Shown here piece by piece: positions 42,898 to 54,800 of a DNA stretch of 64,000 bases. A program made the position numbers and the translations under genes. Below the pieces are notes generated by a model, which was not told where the DNA came from, made no database searches, and worked only from the letters and a program-made list of their open reading frames with translations. Position 1 is the stretch's first letter; every line of letters begins with the position of its first letter. The DNA is from Bolinopsis microptera (Eukaryota > Ctenophora > Tentaculata > Lobata > Bolinopsidae): NCBI RefSeq assembly GCF_026151205.1, contig NC_087074.1, positions 1,798,001 through 1,862,000 on the forward strand, given 5' to 3'.

Positions 42898-45800
42898 CTG
42901 ATGTTTTTTTGTCCGTGCGATTTTGTTCGTCTTCAGAAAACAGGGTACCGCATGGACAAAAACAGGCACAAAACAGGCACAAAACATGAGCCCCCCCCCC
43001 CCCCCCCCCCCCATCAATTTAATCAGTCATCGCCTTTGAGTAGAAAATGGTTTAATTCAAAAAATCATTTTTTACATATTGATATTGCTTTTAATCTTTA
43101 GATATTACTATAAGATTAGATTAAATCAAGGAATAATTGTTAAGTTTACTTTGTTAACAATTTACTCACCAAATTATTGCATATTCTGTGAGATATTCTA
43201 ATGGAGAGAGCTCTGAAATAAAGTAAAGTAGGTTTACAAGTTGTTACCAAGGCGACTGTAAACAAAACAGTAAATTTTATCTTATCTTTTGAAGCTATTT
43301 CCGACTTAAAGTTGAGTACCGCCGGGGTTGTCAAGGACGATTGTTTTTACAGCATTTTTTTAAAGGAGGTCACGCGAAATTAAAATGGAGCCTCGGCTCC
43401 CGGCAGCTGAGTCGATAGAAAAGAACATACATGATCACGAATTGTATAATCGAGCCAATGTCGGCACTGTATAATCAGTAATTTTTCCGTGGGTATCGTG
43501 GGGTACTTACTGGCCAGGACGTGCATGTCCATGGGTAACTCGTAGCGGGCCGATTGTGCGCTAACTAGAATCCTAGACTGGACCCAGTTAGCCATGTTGA
43601 AGTCTGGAATCTGAAATTAAATGTGTGTCAACTATAAGGTATGATATTAATGGACTAAACTTCAAGCAAGGATATAGTTGAAGAAATAAATGAATTAAGA
43701 CGACTTTGAAGAATGGTATTAACGAGACCAAGTATTAAACGGTAGCCATACCATTTACCAAGCACAGTTCCGACTGTTTCGAAACAGTTTGGGAAGTGTT
43801 CCAACCTAACCACAGTTAAGATACTGAACATTTTACTGATGTAGTCCTACAAACAAACAAGCAAACAAACACACAAACAAACGAACAACACATTAGTACT
43901 AGAACTCAGTGAGATGTTGCCTGGCAACGTGAGACAACTCAGTGAGACATTGCCTGGCAACGTGTGACAACTCAGTGAGACATTGCCTGGCAACGTGAGA
44001 CAACTCAGCGAGACGTTGCCTGGCAACGTGAGACAACTCAGTGAGACGTTGCCTGGCAACGTGAGACAACTCAGTGAGACGTTGCCTGGCAAAGTGAGAC
44101 AACTCAGTGAGACGTTGCCTGGCAACGTGAGACAACTCAGTGAGACGTTGCCTGGCAACGTGAGACAACTCAGTGAGAACGTACAGAACCAGGTGGTACT
44201 GGAGAAAAGGTGATGTTATGATGGTAACCAGTGTCATAGTCAGCCCCAATACTCGCGTACAGATCCATTGAGAAGAGATAAGTGAGGCGTGTCTTTCTGT
44301 TAAGGTTGTTCTTTCTGTTAAGGTTGTACAGGGACTCTGATTGAGAAGAGATAAGTGAGGCGTGTCTTTCTGTTAAGGCGTGTCTTTCTGTTAAGGTTGT
44401 TCTTTCTGTTAAGGTTGTACAGGGACTCTGATTCTTCAAGGAAACGAGTTCCACTAGTTTGAGATGTACCTAGTTTAAATCTTTGCTTTAAAGCATCGTA
44501 TTTCAAACAGAGAGCGTTACTATGACAAAGTAAAACGGTGGTACTCATTTATCCAGAAACAATTAAATATACATAGGTGTGTTCGGACGAATGAACTGTA
44601 AAAATAGCATGATTAAGACGAGTAGGAAACCCCCGACGAGTAACTACAAAAATGAATGATAATAGCCACTGTACACTAAAACTGTAGTCTGTGCACTAAA
44701 ACTGTAGTCTGTACATTAAAAACTGTAGTCTATACACTAAAAACTGTAGTCTGTACACTAAAAACTCCTTTCGGAACTTCAACTAAGTCAGTAGTGAAGA
44801 TAAGTGCTGACTAAAGTACTTTTAAAGTGTATTTATGCTGCAAGGTTCCGGTGCCATGATCATAATATCAAAATACAATTTCAAATGCTCTGCAAATCTC
44901 CACACATACATCCAGAGAAATACAAGAGAAACCAATTACAGAATTATAGGCAGACCTCTAACAAACATTAGCCATATAACTACAACTAGACCCACAGTGC
45001 ACAACATATCGAGTTTCTCAAGACACAGCAGTAATAGACCAGCTGCATCCTCAACTGGACACGAGGGACACAACTGCTAGGTAGAAACGAGATTACCTGC
45101 TCAACAACATGCTCGAGCACTCGCGGGGGTTCATTGTGACCAGTGAGGGGGTGAGGGTTGATGAAATGAGGGGTTGGTAAAGGTGGGGGGGTTGGTGAAA
45201 TGAGGGGTTGGTAAAGGTGAGGGGTTTGTGAAATGAGGGGTTGGTAAAGGTGAGGGGTTGATGAAATGAGGGGTTGGTAAAGGTGGGGGTTGGTGAAATG
45301 AGGGGTTGGTAAAGGTGAGGGGTTTGTGAAATGAGGGGTTGGTAAAGGTGAGGGGTTGATGAAATGAGGGGTTGGTAAAGGTGAGGGGTTGGTGAAATGA
45401 GGGGTTGGTAAAGGTGGGGGTTGATGAAATGAGGGGTTGATTTTTTTAAATTTTTATCTAGACACTTATTTTACTTCGGAGTATTCCAACAGCCATATTG
45501 TTACACAAGTGCAACCAGCCAATTACAGGAAGCCGAGGGATTTGTTTTTAGCCAGTGACGGTTAAGGTAGTGTGTACCATACTTTCTTCGCCCGAGACTT
45601 TGCTGCAATGTGCAGCTCCTCATTTAACCCTCACACCCGATTTCTCGAGTATTCGGCTGAGTAGACCGGGGGGCTGCATAGACCACTCACGATCCTTAGC
45701 TGAATGTCAACGACACTGGGTCCGGGACTCTAGGGCGTAAGACTCTAGGGCGTGAGACTTTAGGGCGGCGCCCTAACCCTAACCATCACCCTAACCCTAA

Positions 45801-48800
45801 CCCTAACCCTAATCCTAACCCTAACCCTAACCCTAACCCAAACCCAAACCCTAACCCTAACCCTAACCCTAACCCTAACCCTAAGACCCTAGAGTCTTAC
45901 GCCCTAGAGTCTTACGCCCTAGAGTCCGGACCCCACGACACTCACCCCACGACCAGGCAGGCAGTGGGATTTGAACCCGCAACCTCACGATTGCAGAGCT
46001 GGCTAACCAACTGCGCTACCTGGCCGTTAAAATGAGGGGTTGGTAAAGGTGAGGGGTTTATGAAATGAGGGGTTGGTAAAGGTGAGGGGTTGATGAAATG
46101 AGGGGTTGGTAAAAGTGGGGGTTGATGAAATGAGGGGTTGATGAAATGAGGGGTTGGTAAAGGTGATGGGTTTGTGAAATGAGGGGTTGGTAAAGGTGAG
46201 GGGTTGATGAAATGAGGGGTTGGTAAAGGTGAGTGGTTGATGAAATGAGGGGTTGGTAAAAGTGAGGGGTTGGTGAAATGAGGGGTTGGTAAAGGTGGGG
46301 GTTGATGAAATGAGGGGTTGATGAAATGAGGGGTTGGTAAAGGTGAGGGATTGATGAAATGAGGGGTTGGTAAAGGTGAGGGATTGATGAAATGAGGTGG
46401 TGGGTTGATGGTGGGTGGGTTGATGAAATGAGTGGTTGGTAAAGGTGAGGGGTTGATGAAATGAGGGGTTGGTAAAGGTGAAGGGTTTGTGAACTGAGGG
46501 GTTGGTAAAGGTGAGGGGTTTGTGAAATTAGAATTGTTGGAGTGGATAGACTGTGAAATTAGTGTGATAAACTTTTTCAAACGTGGTCATGTTGAGATCG
46601 TCTGTATATTGTTATATTATACTGTTATAGGCAGACCTCTAACAAACATTAGCCATATAACTACAACTAGACCCACAGTGCACAACATATCGAGTTTCTC
46701 AAGACACAGCAGTAATAGACCAGCTGCATCCTCAACTGGACACGAGGGACACAACTGCTAGGTAGAAACGAGATTACCTGCTCAACAACATGCTCGAGCA
46801 CTCGCGGGGGTTCATTGTGACCAGTGAGGGGGTGAGGGTTGATGAAATGAGGGGTTGGTAAAGGTGATGGGTTTGTGAAATGAGGGGTTGGTAAAGGTGA
46901 GGGGTTTGATGAAATGAGGGGTTGGTAAAGGTGATGGGTTTGTGAAATGGGGGGTTGGTAAAGGTGAGGGGTTGATGAAATGAGGGGTTGGTAAAGGTGA
47001 GGGGTTGATGAAATGAGGGGTTGGTAAAGGTGGGGGTTGGTGAAATGAGGGGTTGGTAAAGGTGCGGGGTTTGTGAACTGAGGGGTTGGTAAAGGTGAGG
47101 GGTTTGTGAAATTAGAATTGTTGGAGTGGATAGACTGTGAAATTAGTGTGATAAACTTTTTCAAACGTTGTCATGTTGAGATCGTCTGGAATCTGTATAT
47201 TGTTGAGTTATATGATTAATTACCTATGTTATATTCGCATATATTTATAATATTAATTACCTACTAGTGTAACCCGGCCTACGGCCGGGATTTCACTGCC
47301 GCAGTTAAAAAGGGTAGGAGTAATTACCCGCTGAGTCAAAACCCGCATTAGGTGACCCAATAGTTTCTTAAACAATAATCTCATAATCAGTTATTTCTTG
47401 TGGATAATTTAATCATTATTAGGCACCACATTCCATGATCATAAGGTCTGAACACCGAGTATTACACCTCATCACTCCCGTCCTGAACCGCTTAAATCGT
47501 TATAGAAATTAACCCTTGTTAACTCCGCACCACACCCGCATATTATATTTGAAAACACGCATAACATTGTCGTATGAACTCTCTCTCTCTCTCTCTCTGC
47601 AGTCCAAACAGACCCCAAACACTAACAGTACTCCCTCCCCTAATAAGCTTAAGGTATAACATTACAGCAAATCTTCCGGGCTAATCCAATTATGACGCTA
47701 CTTAAATGCAGCAGATAACATATTACACAGTAATGAGAGAGAGCGAGAGAAAGAGAGAGCAGGCCCCGTAACTCTTGCCGTTCTGCTCAAGCAACTTTAT
47801 GTAACATTTGTGGTACAAAACCATCAATAAAACCACTTACCACCGGCCGATTTTAAAAAAAATTTCCTATGGGCTTCATCAGAGTTTTGTCGACACTATA
47901 CCGAAAAAATCAGTCCCGTAACTCTTACCGTTTTTTTTGTATAACCGACCGGAAATTACACACGGACAGACAGACAGACAGACACACACACACACACACA
48001 TTCTGGTGTTATTAAGGTGATACTATATCAAATGTTGGAGTAGTCCGCTGTTTATTAGTATCATGATGAAATACTGATAGTTGGATAATATCCGGTTGAA
48101 AGAGACAAGGACAAATGAAACAGGACGTTAGGAATGTGGGCAAATTTTCGGCGTCGACGCCATCTTCGGGCTCAAATTATTTATAAATAATAATAAATAA
48201 TAATTTGAGAATATGAGTATGACGTACAAATGTCGATACGTTATTCAGCTATTTACTTCCATTAGATTCTGTCTTCACTGAGTCTATTCAGAAACAATCA
48301 GAAATTGAAAGAAACATCAAATCATGAGACTTACAAATCATGTGTCTACAGTTCTTAGATTGTGAGATATGTATACAGCTGGTGAATGCTACTGACGAAC
48401 AGGTCGAGAAGATGGGGGCTGCTCGCATAATAACAATCCACCAAAATTAAAAGTTAAAGAATAACCTACCTCTTTAAACTTGGGTCCAGTGAGGTCTGCT
48501 GTGCAGATTATCGAGGCCTTGCGCTGTTTCTTCCCGAGCTTGCTCGTTACCTGCGACTGTACCTACGTAATTCGGATGTTTGATCAGTCATTGATTTACT
48601 ATTATAACAGGAGTTGTTTCTCTTAACAGTATCAAAAATTACGATTTCAAAAAAGAAAAGAACGAAATTTCCAAATTGCATCCTGACAACAAGATAGGTT
48701 TTTAGAACAATTTCAAAACACAAGTAATTTAATAGCGGTTGCCAGGCTTCATTCTATGGTTTCAATTCACAGAGGCGGCCAATTCACCAATCCTAATTCC

Positions 48801-51800
48801 TTTGCATACAGTTGCTAAAGAGGAACGCTAGCTATTTCTGTATGATAATTCAGTTACAGATCGGCTCGAGTAATTTCCTACAATTACATTAAATTCTTTG
48901 TAATTTGTTGGAAAAGTTCCACAAATTATGAGTACGCGGTTTTCAAGTGGTTTTAAAGGGTAAAGAGCGAACGGTCCCTAGCGGACGGTCCCTAGCGGAC
49001 GGTCCCTAGCGGACGGTCCCTAGCGGACGGTCCCTAGCGGACGGTCCCTAGCGGACGGTCCCTAGCGGACGTTAACTTTAAGCTTAAGAGGCAATGGCGA
49101 TTTCACTAATAGTATAATACTACTACTATTTCGACAATAGCTTATATATAATACTGAATACTATGTACTATACTCGATACTGCAGTAGTAGTAGTTCTCT
49201 AGATAGCTGTAATTAACTCATCTTATGGCGACCATCAACATGTTTACCACTAATCGCAGATATATATTCTACTTTTGCAGATAATATCTACTGGCACTGT
49301 ATTATTGGTTCAGTATCTACTGGTATATACCTTGTTAGTTAGAGCCTCTTCTCGGTTGTCTTTCTGGAAGAAGTCTGACTTGGAAGGACTCGGTTTTGCT
49401 AACCTGAAATTGTAGTGTTTAGTAAGTTGGCACTGTGATATTTCTTATACAATGGATAAATATGAGCAACGAACTAACACTAACAGAATGATATAGATAG
49501 TAAGTAGTACTACTTTATCGGACGTTATTTGACCGGAGCGTGAACAGACATAATTTCGAACGGACATTAAAATGAACGCTAGGCCATCCAAAGTCCAATT
49601 AATGTCTGACAAGGTAGGGATGAAGGTAGTATAGTCACATCACTAGAATAAAGTCTGACAAGGTAGTATAGTCACACTGTCACAGGTAGTATAGTCACAG
49701 GTAGTATAGTCACAGGTAGTATAGTCACAGGTAGTATAGTCACAGGTAGTATAGTCACAGGTAGTATAGTCACAAGTAGTATAGTCACAAGTAGTATAGT
49801 CACAGGTAGTATAGTCACAAGTAGTATAGTCACAGGTAGTATAGTCACAGGTAGTATAGTCACAAGTAGTATAGTCACAAGTAGTATAGTCACAGGTAGT
49901 ATAGTCACAAGTAGTATAGTCACAGGTAGTATAGTCACAGGTAGTATAGTCACAGGTAGTATAGTTACAAGTAGTATAGTCACAAGTAGTATAGTCACAG
50001 GTAGTATAGTCACAAGTAGTATAGTCACAAGTAGTATAGTCACAGGTAGTATAGTCACAAGTAGTATAGTCACAGGTAGTATAGTCACAGGTAGTATAGT
50101 CACAGGTAGTATAGTCACAGGTAGTATGGGTAGTATAGTCACAATCAAATCACTAGAAATAGAACTGAACTCATACCTGGGAGGGTTAGATTGGACGCCT
50201 TTGTCGCATTTTGTGATTTGAGATCTGTCTTGTGCTGCCTGTTCATAACTCCTGGTAAGAGGGCATGTTAGTTTTACAGAAACAACGGGGGAAAAACAAA
50301 TGGTCAACTAAAACACCGTTACAAGAAGTCAACAACTCCAGAACCGATCAACCATAAGTCGCATAGTGAGGGATTATAGACTGGTCAAGTAGCAACCGAC
50401 CAGTAGATGTACAGTATTAGCAAAATAACTAAAATAATAGCCACATGCGTAAGAAGCAGAGAAGCAGCCCTATGACACCAACGAAATATAATTATTTTAA
50501 GTATTGTAAGTGGGGACTGGGGAGTGGCGAGGGAACTACTTGACGCTAGTGTTAACAAGCCCATCCCATCACACACCGTCACACTCTACCGAATAACGGT
50601 TAACTTGGTAAAACAAAATAAAACGATAAAAACGTCTCCAGTGTGGCCCAGATCTTCGCAGGTGTCCATTATCCTTACAAGCGCTTAGGCTTTCCGCGAA
50701 TACTAACTAAATGTTAATTAGTTAATGCTTTCCCGGCACATAAACCATCAGCCTACAAGTACCACCTGCTCAGAAACTACTCATTGAACTATAAAACGTG
50801 TCAGCCCCAGTAAATCGAGTGAAGCAAAGGTAAACAAGCCTCTCAGCAGCTAGAGAGTCACATATTGGAGCAGCCCGCCGGGTTGATAACCACGTGACCA
50901 TGGCAACCTGCCAGGTTACCACCACGTGATCCTGACCTTGTGCACGTGGGCTTATCATTTACCACACGTGGGCTGATCATTTACCACACAGAGCGCTAAA
51001 AACTGTAACTTCGGTAAAGTCAACATCCTGAGTGACGATTACAGAAAGCACACATTGCAATAATGCAGCAGTTCTGCCTGGGATGTGGGATGCAATAATG
51101 GTCCTCGCATGGTACAGCACTGTTATTTCATCAACAGTTCATGACAAAATCAGTATGGTCCGACGCTGAAAGGGGATTAATAAGTGCGCGACTACGAAAA
51201 TTGGAAAATGTCAGTCCATATACTCATATAAAAATGGCTGAATGAATGCTTGCGATAAGAGAATAAACAGTTTGCAGATTCAACCAGGTAAATGGACTGG
51301 GCTGCTGTTGAACGGGCGGATCTAACTTGAGCCTCCATACTTGCTCAACCGTTGGGGGCCGGGTGGATCTAGCTTGAGCGGGGGGAGAAGCTGGGGCCTG
51401 GGGGACGTTCAGCACTTACCGCCTTATTCCCATACTTGTACAGCCACTGACGAGCTAGCACTTACCGCCTTATTCCCATACTTGTACAGCTACTGACGAG
51501 CTAGCACTTACCGCCTTATTCCAATACTTATACAGCTACTGACGAGCTAGCACTTACCGCCTTATTCCAATACTTGTACAGCTACTGACGAGCTAGCACT
51601 TACCGCCTTATTCCAATACTTATACAGCTACTGACGAGCTAGCACTTACCGCCTTATTCCAATACTTGTACAGCTACTGACGAGCTAGCACTTACCGCCT
51701 TATTCCAATACTTGTACAGCTACTGACGAGCTAGCACTTACCGCCTTATTCCCATACTTGTACAGCTACTGACGAGCTAGCACTTACCGCCTTATTCCAA

Positions 51801-54800
51801 TACTTATACAGCTACTGACGAGCTAGCACTTACCGCCTTATTCCAATACTTGTACAGCTACTGACGAGCTAGCACTTACCGCCTTATTCCAATACTTATA
51901 CAGCTACTGACGAGCTAGCACTTACCGCCTTATTCCAATACTTGTACAGCTACTGACGAGCTAGCACTTACCGCCTTATTCCAATACTTATACAGCTACT
52001 GACGAGCTAGCACTTACCGCCTTATTCCCATACCTGTACAGCTACTGACGAGCTAGCACTTACCTCTCTAGAGCACTTGAACCATGTTTCCCAGTTTGCG
52101 TTGATCTGTCGTACAGGTTCAGGATTCCAAGCTGAGGGGTTACTATGGTTACTTTGGTTACTATGGTTACTGACTACTGAGGGGTAGCAGGTTATGAGAA
52201 ATTAAATAATTTAGAAAGTAAATATCTACTCAGGGTAAGTTTAATAGCAAACGAATTTAACAGTTAACTAAGAAACCATGTGATGGCGGCTGGTTCTCAA
52301 ATGGATCAGATGAATGTCCATAGTTGAAGTCTTGTTTTTTGTGTGTATGGTTCTTATTCGACTGGAGCTCAATATTCTACATCGGTCAAAGTTGGATCAA
52401 AAACATTTTAAACAACGCGAGATAATAAGGAAAAGTACATAAAACTACTCAAACAGATAATACCAAACTCGGAGAAAGGCCAAGGTTATCTCATGCACGG
52501 AGCAAATTAAGATTAAGCTTGTCGAATATTACTTAATCTCACTCAATAGTCAGCGACCCTTGACCTCGAGTATGTCGGAAGTGTAATACAGGAGATGGGC
52601 TTAGTTGGTCAGTCTCACGCCGTCTTATTGGGAATTAGCTTTTCTTAAGGTTCACACAGGAAAGATTCTGGTTCATTTTAAAAGTTTGTATGTTTGTATG
52701 TTTGTCTGTTTGTCTGTTTGTCTGTTTGTCTGTTTGTCTGTTTGTCTGTTTGTCTGTTTGTATGTTTGTATGTTTGTGTGTTTGTGTGTTTGTCTGTTTG
52801 TCTGTTTGTCTGTTTGTCTGTTTGTCTGTTTGTCTGTTTGTCTGTTAGAAACATACCGTATCTTCAGGAGCTGCCGTTTCCTCCGCTCCGTTGATATCAC
52901 CCTGTGAAGGGAAAGTGTCACTTTGAGGTTAAACAAGATCGAGCTCAAAACTGGTAAAGAGAATTTGTATTATTTGAATCAAGATTTCATGCAGTTGGCT
53001 TCGGAAATCAACCAAGAGTAGTGGTAATCAATCAAAAGCAATTGTAATCAATTAAATGCAATTGTAATCAATTAAAAGCAATGGTAATCAATCGAAGGTA
53101 AGACAGGTTGCGTATAGATTGATCATTTGTCTAATACCTTCTGCAAATTGATGAGTTTTCATATGCCTGAATCAAGACTAAGAATTTATGAGAGCGATTA
53201 ATATAATCTTCAGTGCTTCCAATCGACGAAGTAACTACATGATAATAACACTTGATAATCAATAGCGTTCAGTCAGCTTACAAACGAATAACAGCAACGA
53301 TTCATGAACAGTACGGAACTTTGATCACTTGATGCAGTGAATAGTGATCATCACACACAAAATGACCTCTTGATGACCCTTTTTCTGACCCTTTTTCTGA
53401 CCCACTTGCCGAACCTCCTGGCGAGGCTCCTCTCGGGCTGATTGCAGACGAACTACAATATCTCTGACCGTTAATATCTCTGACTGACGACCCTTCCCGG
53501 TTCGGGGCCGAGGCTTCTGATAGGTTACACAAATAGGTCACACAAATAAACACGATCAAAAGTTGCAGGGTCAGACAATTTGTCACTTCTCGATTATTTT
53601 AAATGCAGCAGATGTAATGATGTATTCCGGCCACCGTTTAAAAAACAACAATTTCCCGAATGTCCTAATTTGCCAGATGGCAACATGATATTTTTCCCAA
53701 GTGAAGTATTTTCTAAAATAACACGTGACTAGCTAGCAACTAACTCACCAGATCTGTGACTGGTTTAATGATGGTCTGGTCCGGATCCTCTTCAGTTTTA
53801 TCTGTTCCGGTCTTTGCTTCCGCACGGAGCACCTGCCGATATTTGGTCAGGTTTTAAAGCTAATCGACACTCAGATAATTTGTAATTTTGTGAATCTAGA
53901 CAAGATATGAAATTAATTTAAGTTTCATATCACACGCAGATGTTTGCACTAAAAACATGTCACATGAACAGGTGTCAGGTTGACAAATAAGTAACACTAA
54001 GAATCTAACAGGTTAATAAGTAACACTAATAATCTAACAGGTTAATAAGCAACACTAATAATCTAACAGGTTAATAAGTAACACTAAGAATCTAACAGGT
54101 TAATAAGCAACACTAAGAATCTAACCTTGGCGCTGATTTCGTAATTCTGGTTCTCATCTCTGGAGGTCCGTCTGTTACCGCTCACCCCAGTGCCAGGCAC
54201 CTTCACATTACCCTTCAACTTACCTGTCGTACTCGAATCTGCAGACGCTGTGAAATTAAAGTCAGGTTCTGGCGAATACGTCATCTAGAAAGAGCATGGT
54301 CACCTTGTGAAATTGCCAGATCTTTCACCCTTTTGGTTTTGTTTTCAGTACATAATTCATATATCTTACCTTCCCAAGCCTGCTGCGGCTTGCCGTTATT
54401 AGTGAGACTACTTCTGCTGCTCGAACCATGATAGGATCTCACAAAGTTAACGTAGGAAGTGTCGGATCCGTCCCCTTCGCCCTGATAAGAATTTTGTTTC
54501 TCAATGTTAATTCAAAATTAAACATGCATTTTATTTCCTTGCCATGCAGAGGACGCGCGCGTATGCGCGGCTTGAAGTACTGTCGATGCCAAACTTTTTA
54601 TATAAAATACATGTAAAACTGTAGCGTGTTCCGTTGAAGTATTGAGCAGCATGCACGACATCCGATTTCAACCAGCGGCATTTTCCTTTTAAAAGCGGAT
54701 ACGTAATGATAAGCTTCATCAGCCATTCTAAACACTAGCAGGAACCCGTATAATATAACCCTAAACGGTGTCAAGACTCAAAATACTAAAATAATTATTA

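Larger units (their letters stand above)
44947..47190 (+). repeat. Direct duplication with G-rich minisatellites
   Basis: AGGCAGACCTCTAACAAACA at 44947 recurs at 46628, and the following 200 bp (to GTGACCAGTGAGGGGGTGAG) are almost identical. Both copies then run into a minisatellite of GAGGGGTTGGTAAAGGT / GAGGGGTTGATGAAAT units (45140-45440 with 46029-46520, and 46810-47110) and end in AGAATTGTTGGAGTGGATAG. The first copy is longer because a SINE sits in its minisatellite. Frames reading PTPHFINPSPL-like repeats are not genes. Confidence 0.92.

Noticed and set aside
43847-44249. Three frames reading repeats such as LPGNVSLSCLT
   Set aside because: Products of the 33-bp minisatellite; the unit length is a multiple of three, so any frame stays open.
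45960-46023. Functional tRNA gene
   Set aside because: A and B boxes are present but the anticodon arm does not form a normal 7-base loop and the T stem has a mismatch; a body and A-rich tail follow, so a SINE is more likely.
45942-47164. Frames reading PTPHFINPSPL-type repeats
   Set aside because: They cross a SINE head and a G-rich minisatellite and have no unique coding part.
49672-50307. Minus-strand frame of 211 codons reading TILPV/TILLV repeats
   Set aside because: Only the first 40 or so codons (an exon) look real; the rest is a 15-bp intronic repeat.
52605-52948. Cys/Val/Phe-rich and Gln/Thr-rich frames
   Set aside because: Translations of the TGTTTGTC microsatellite.
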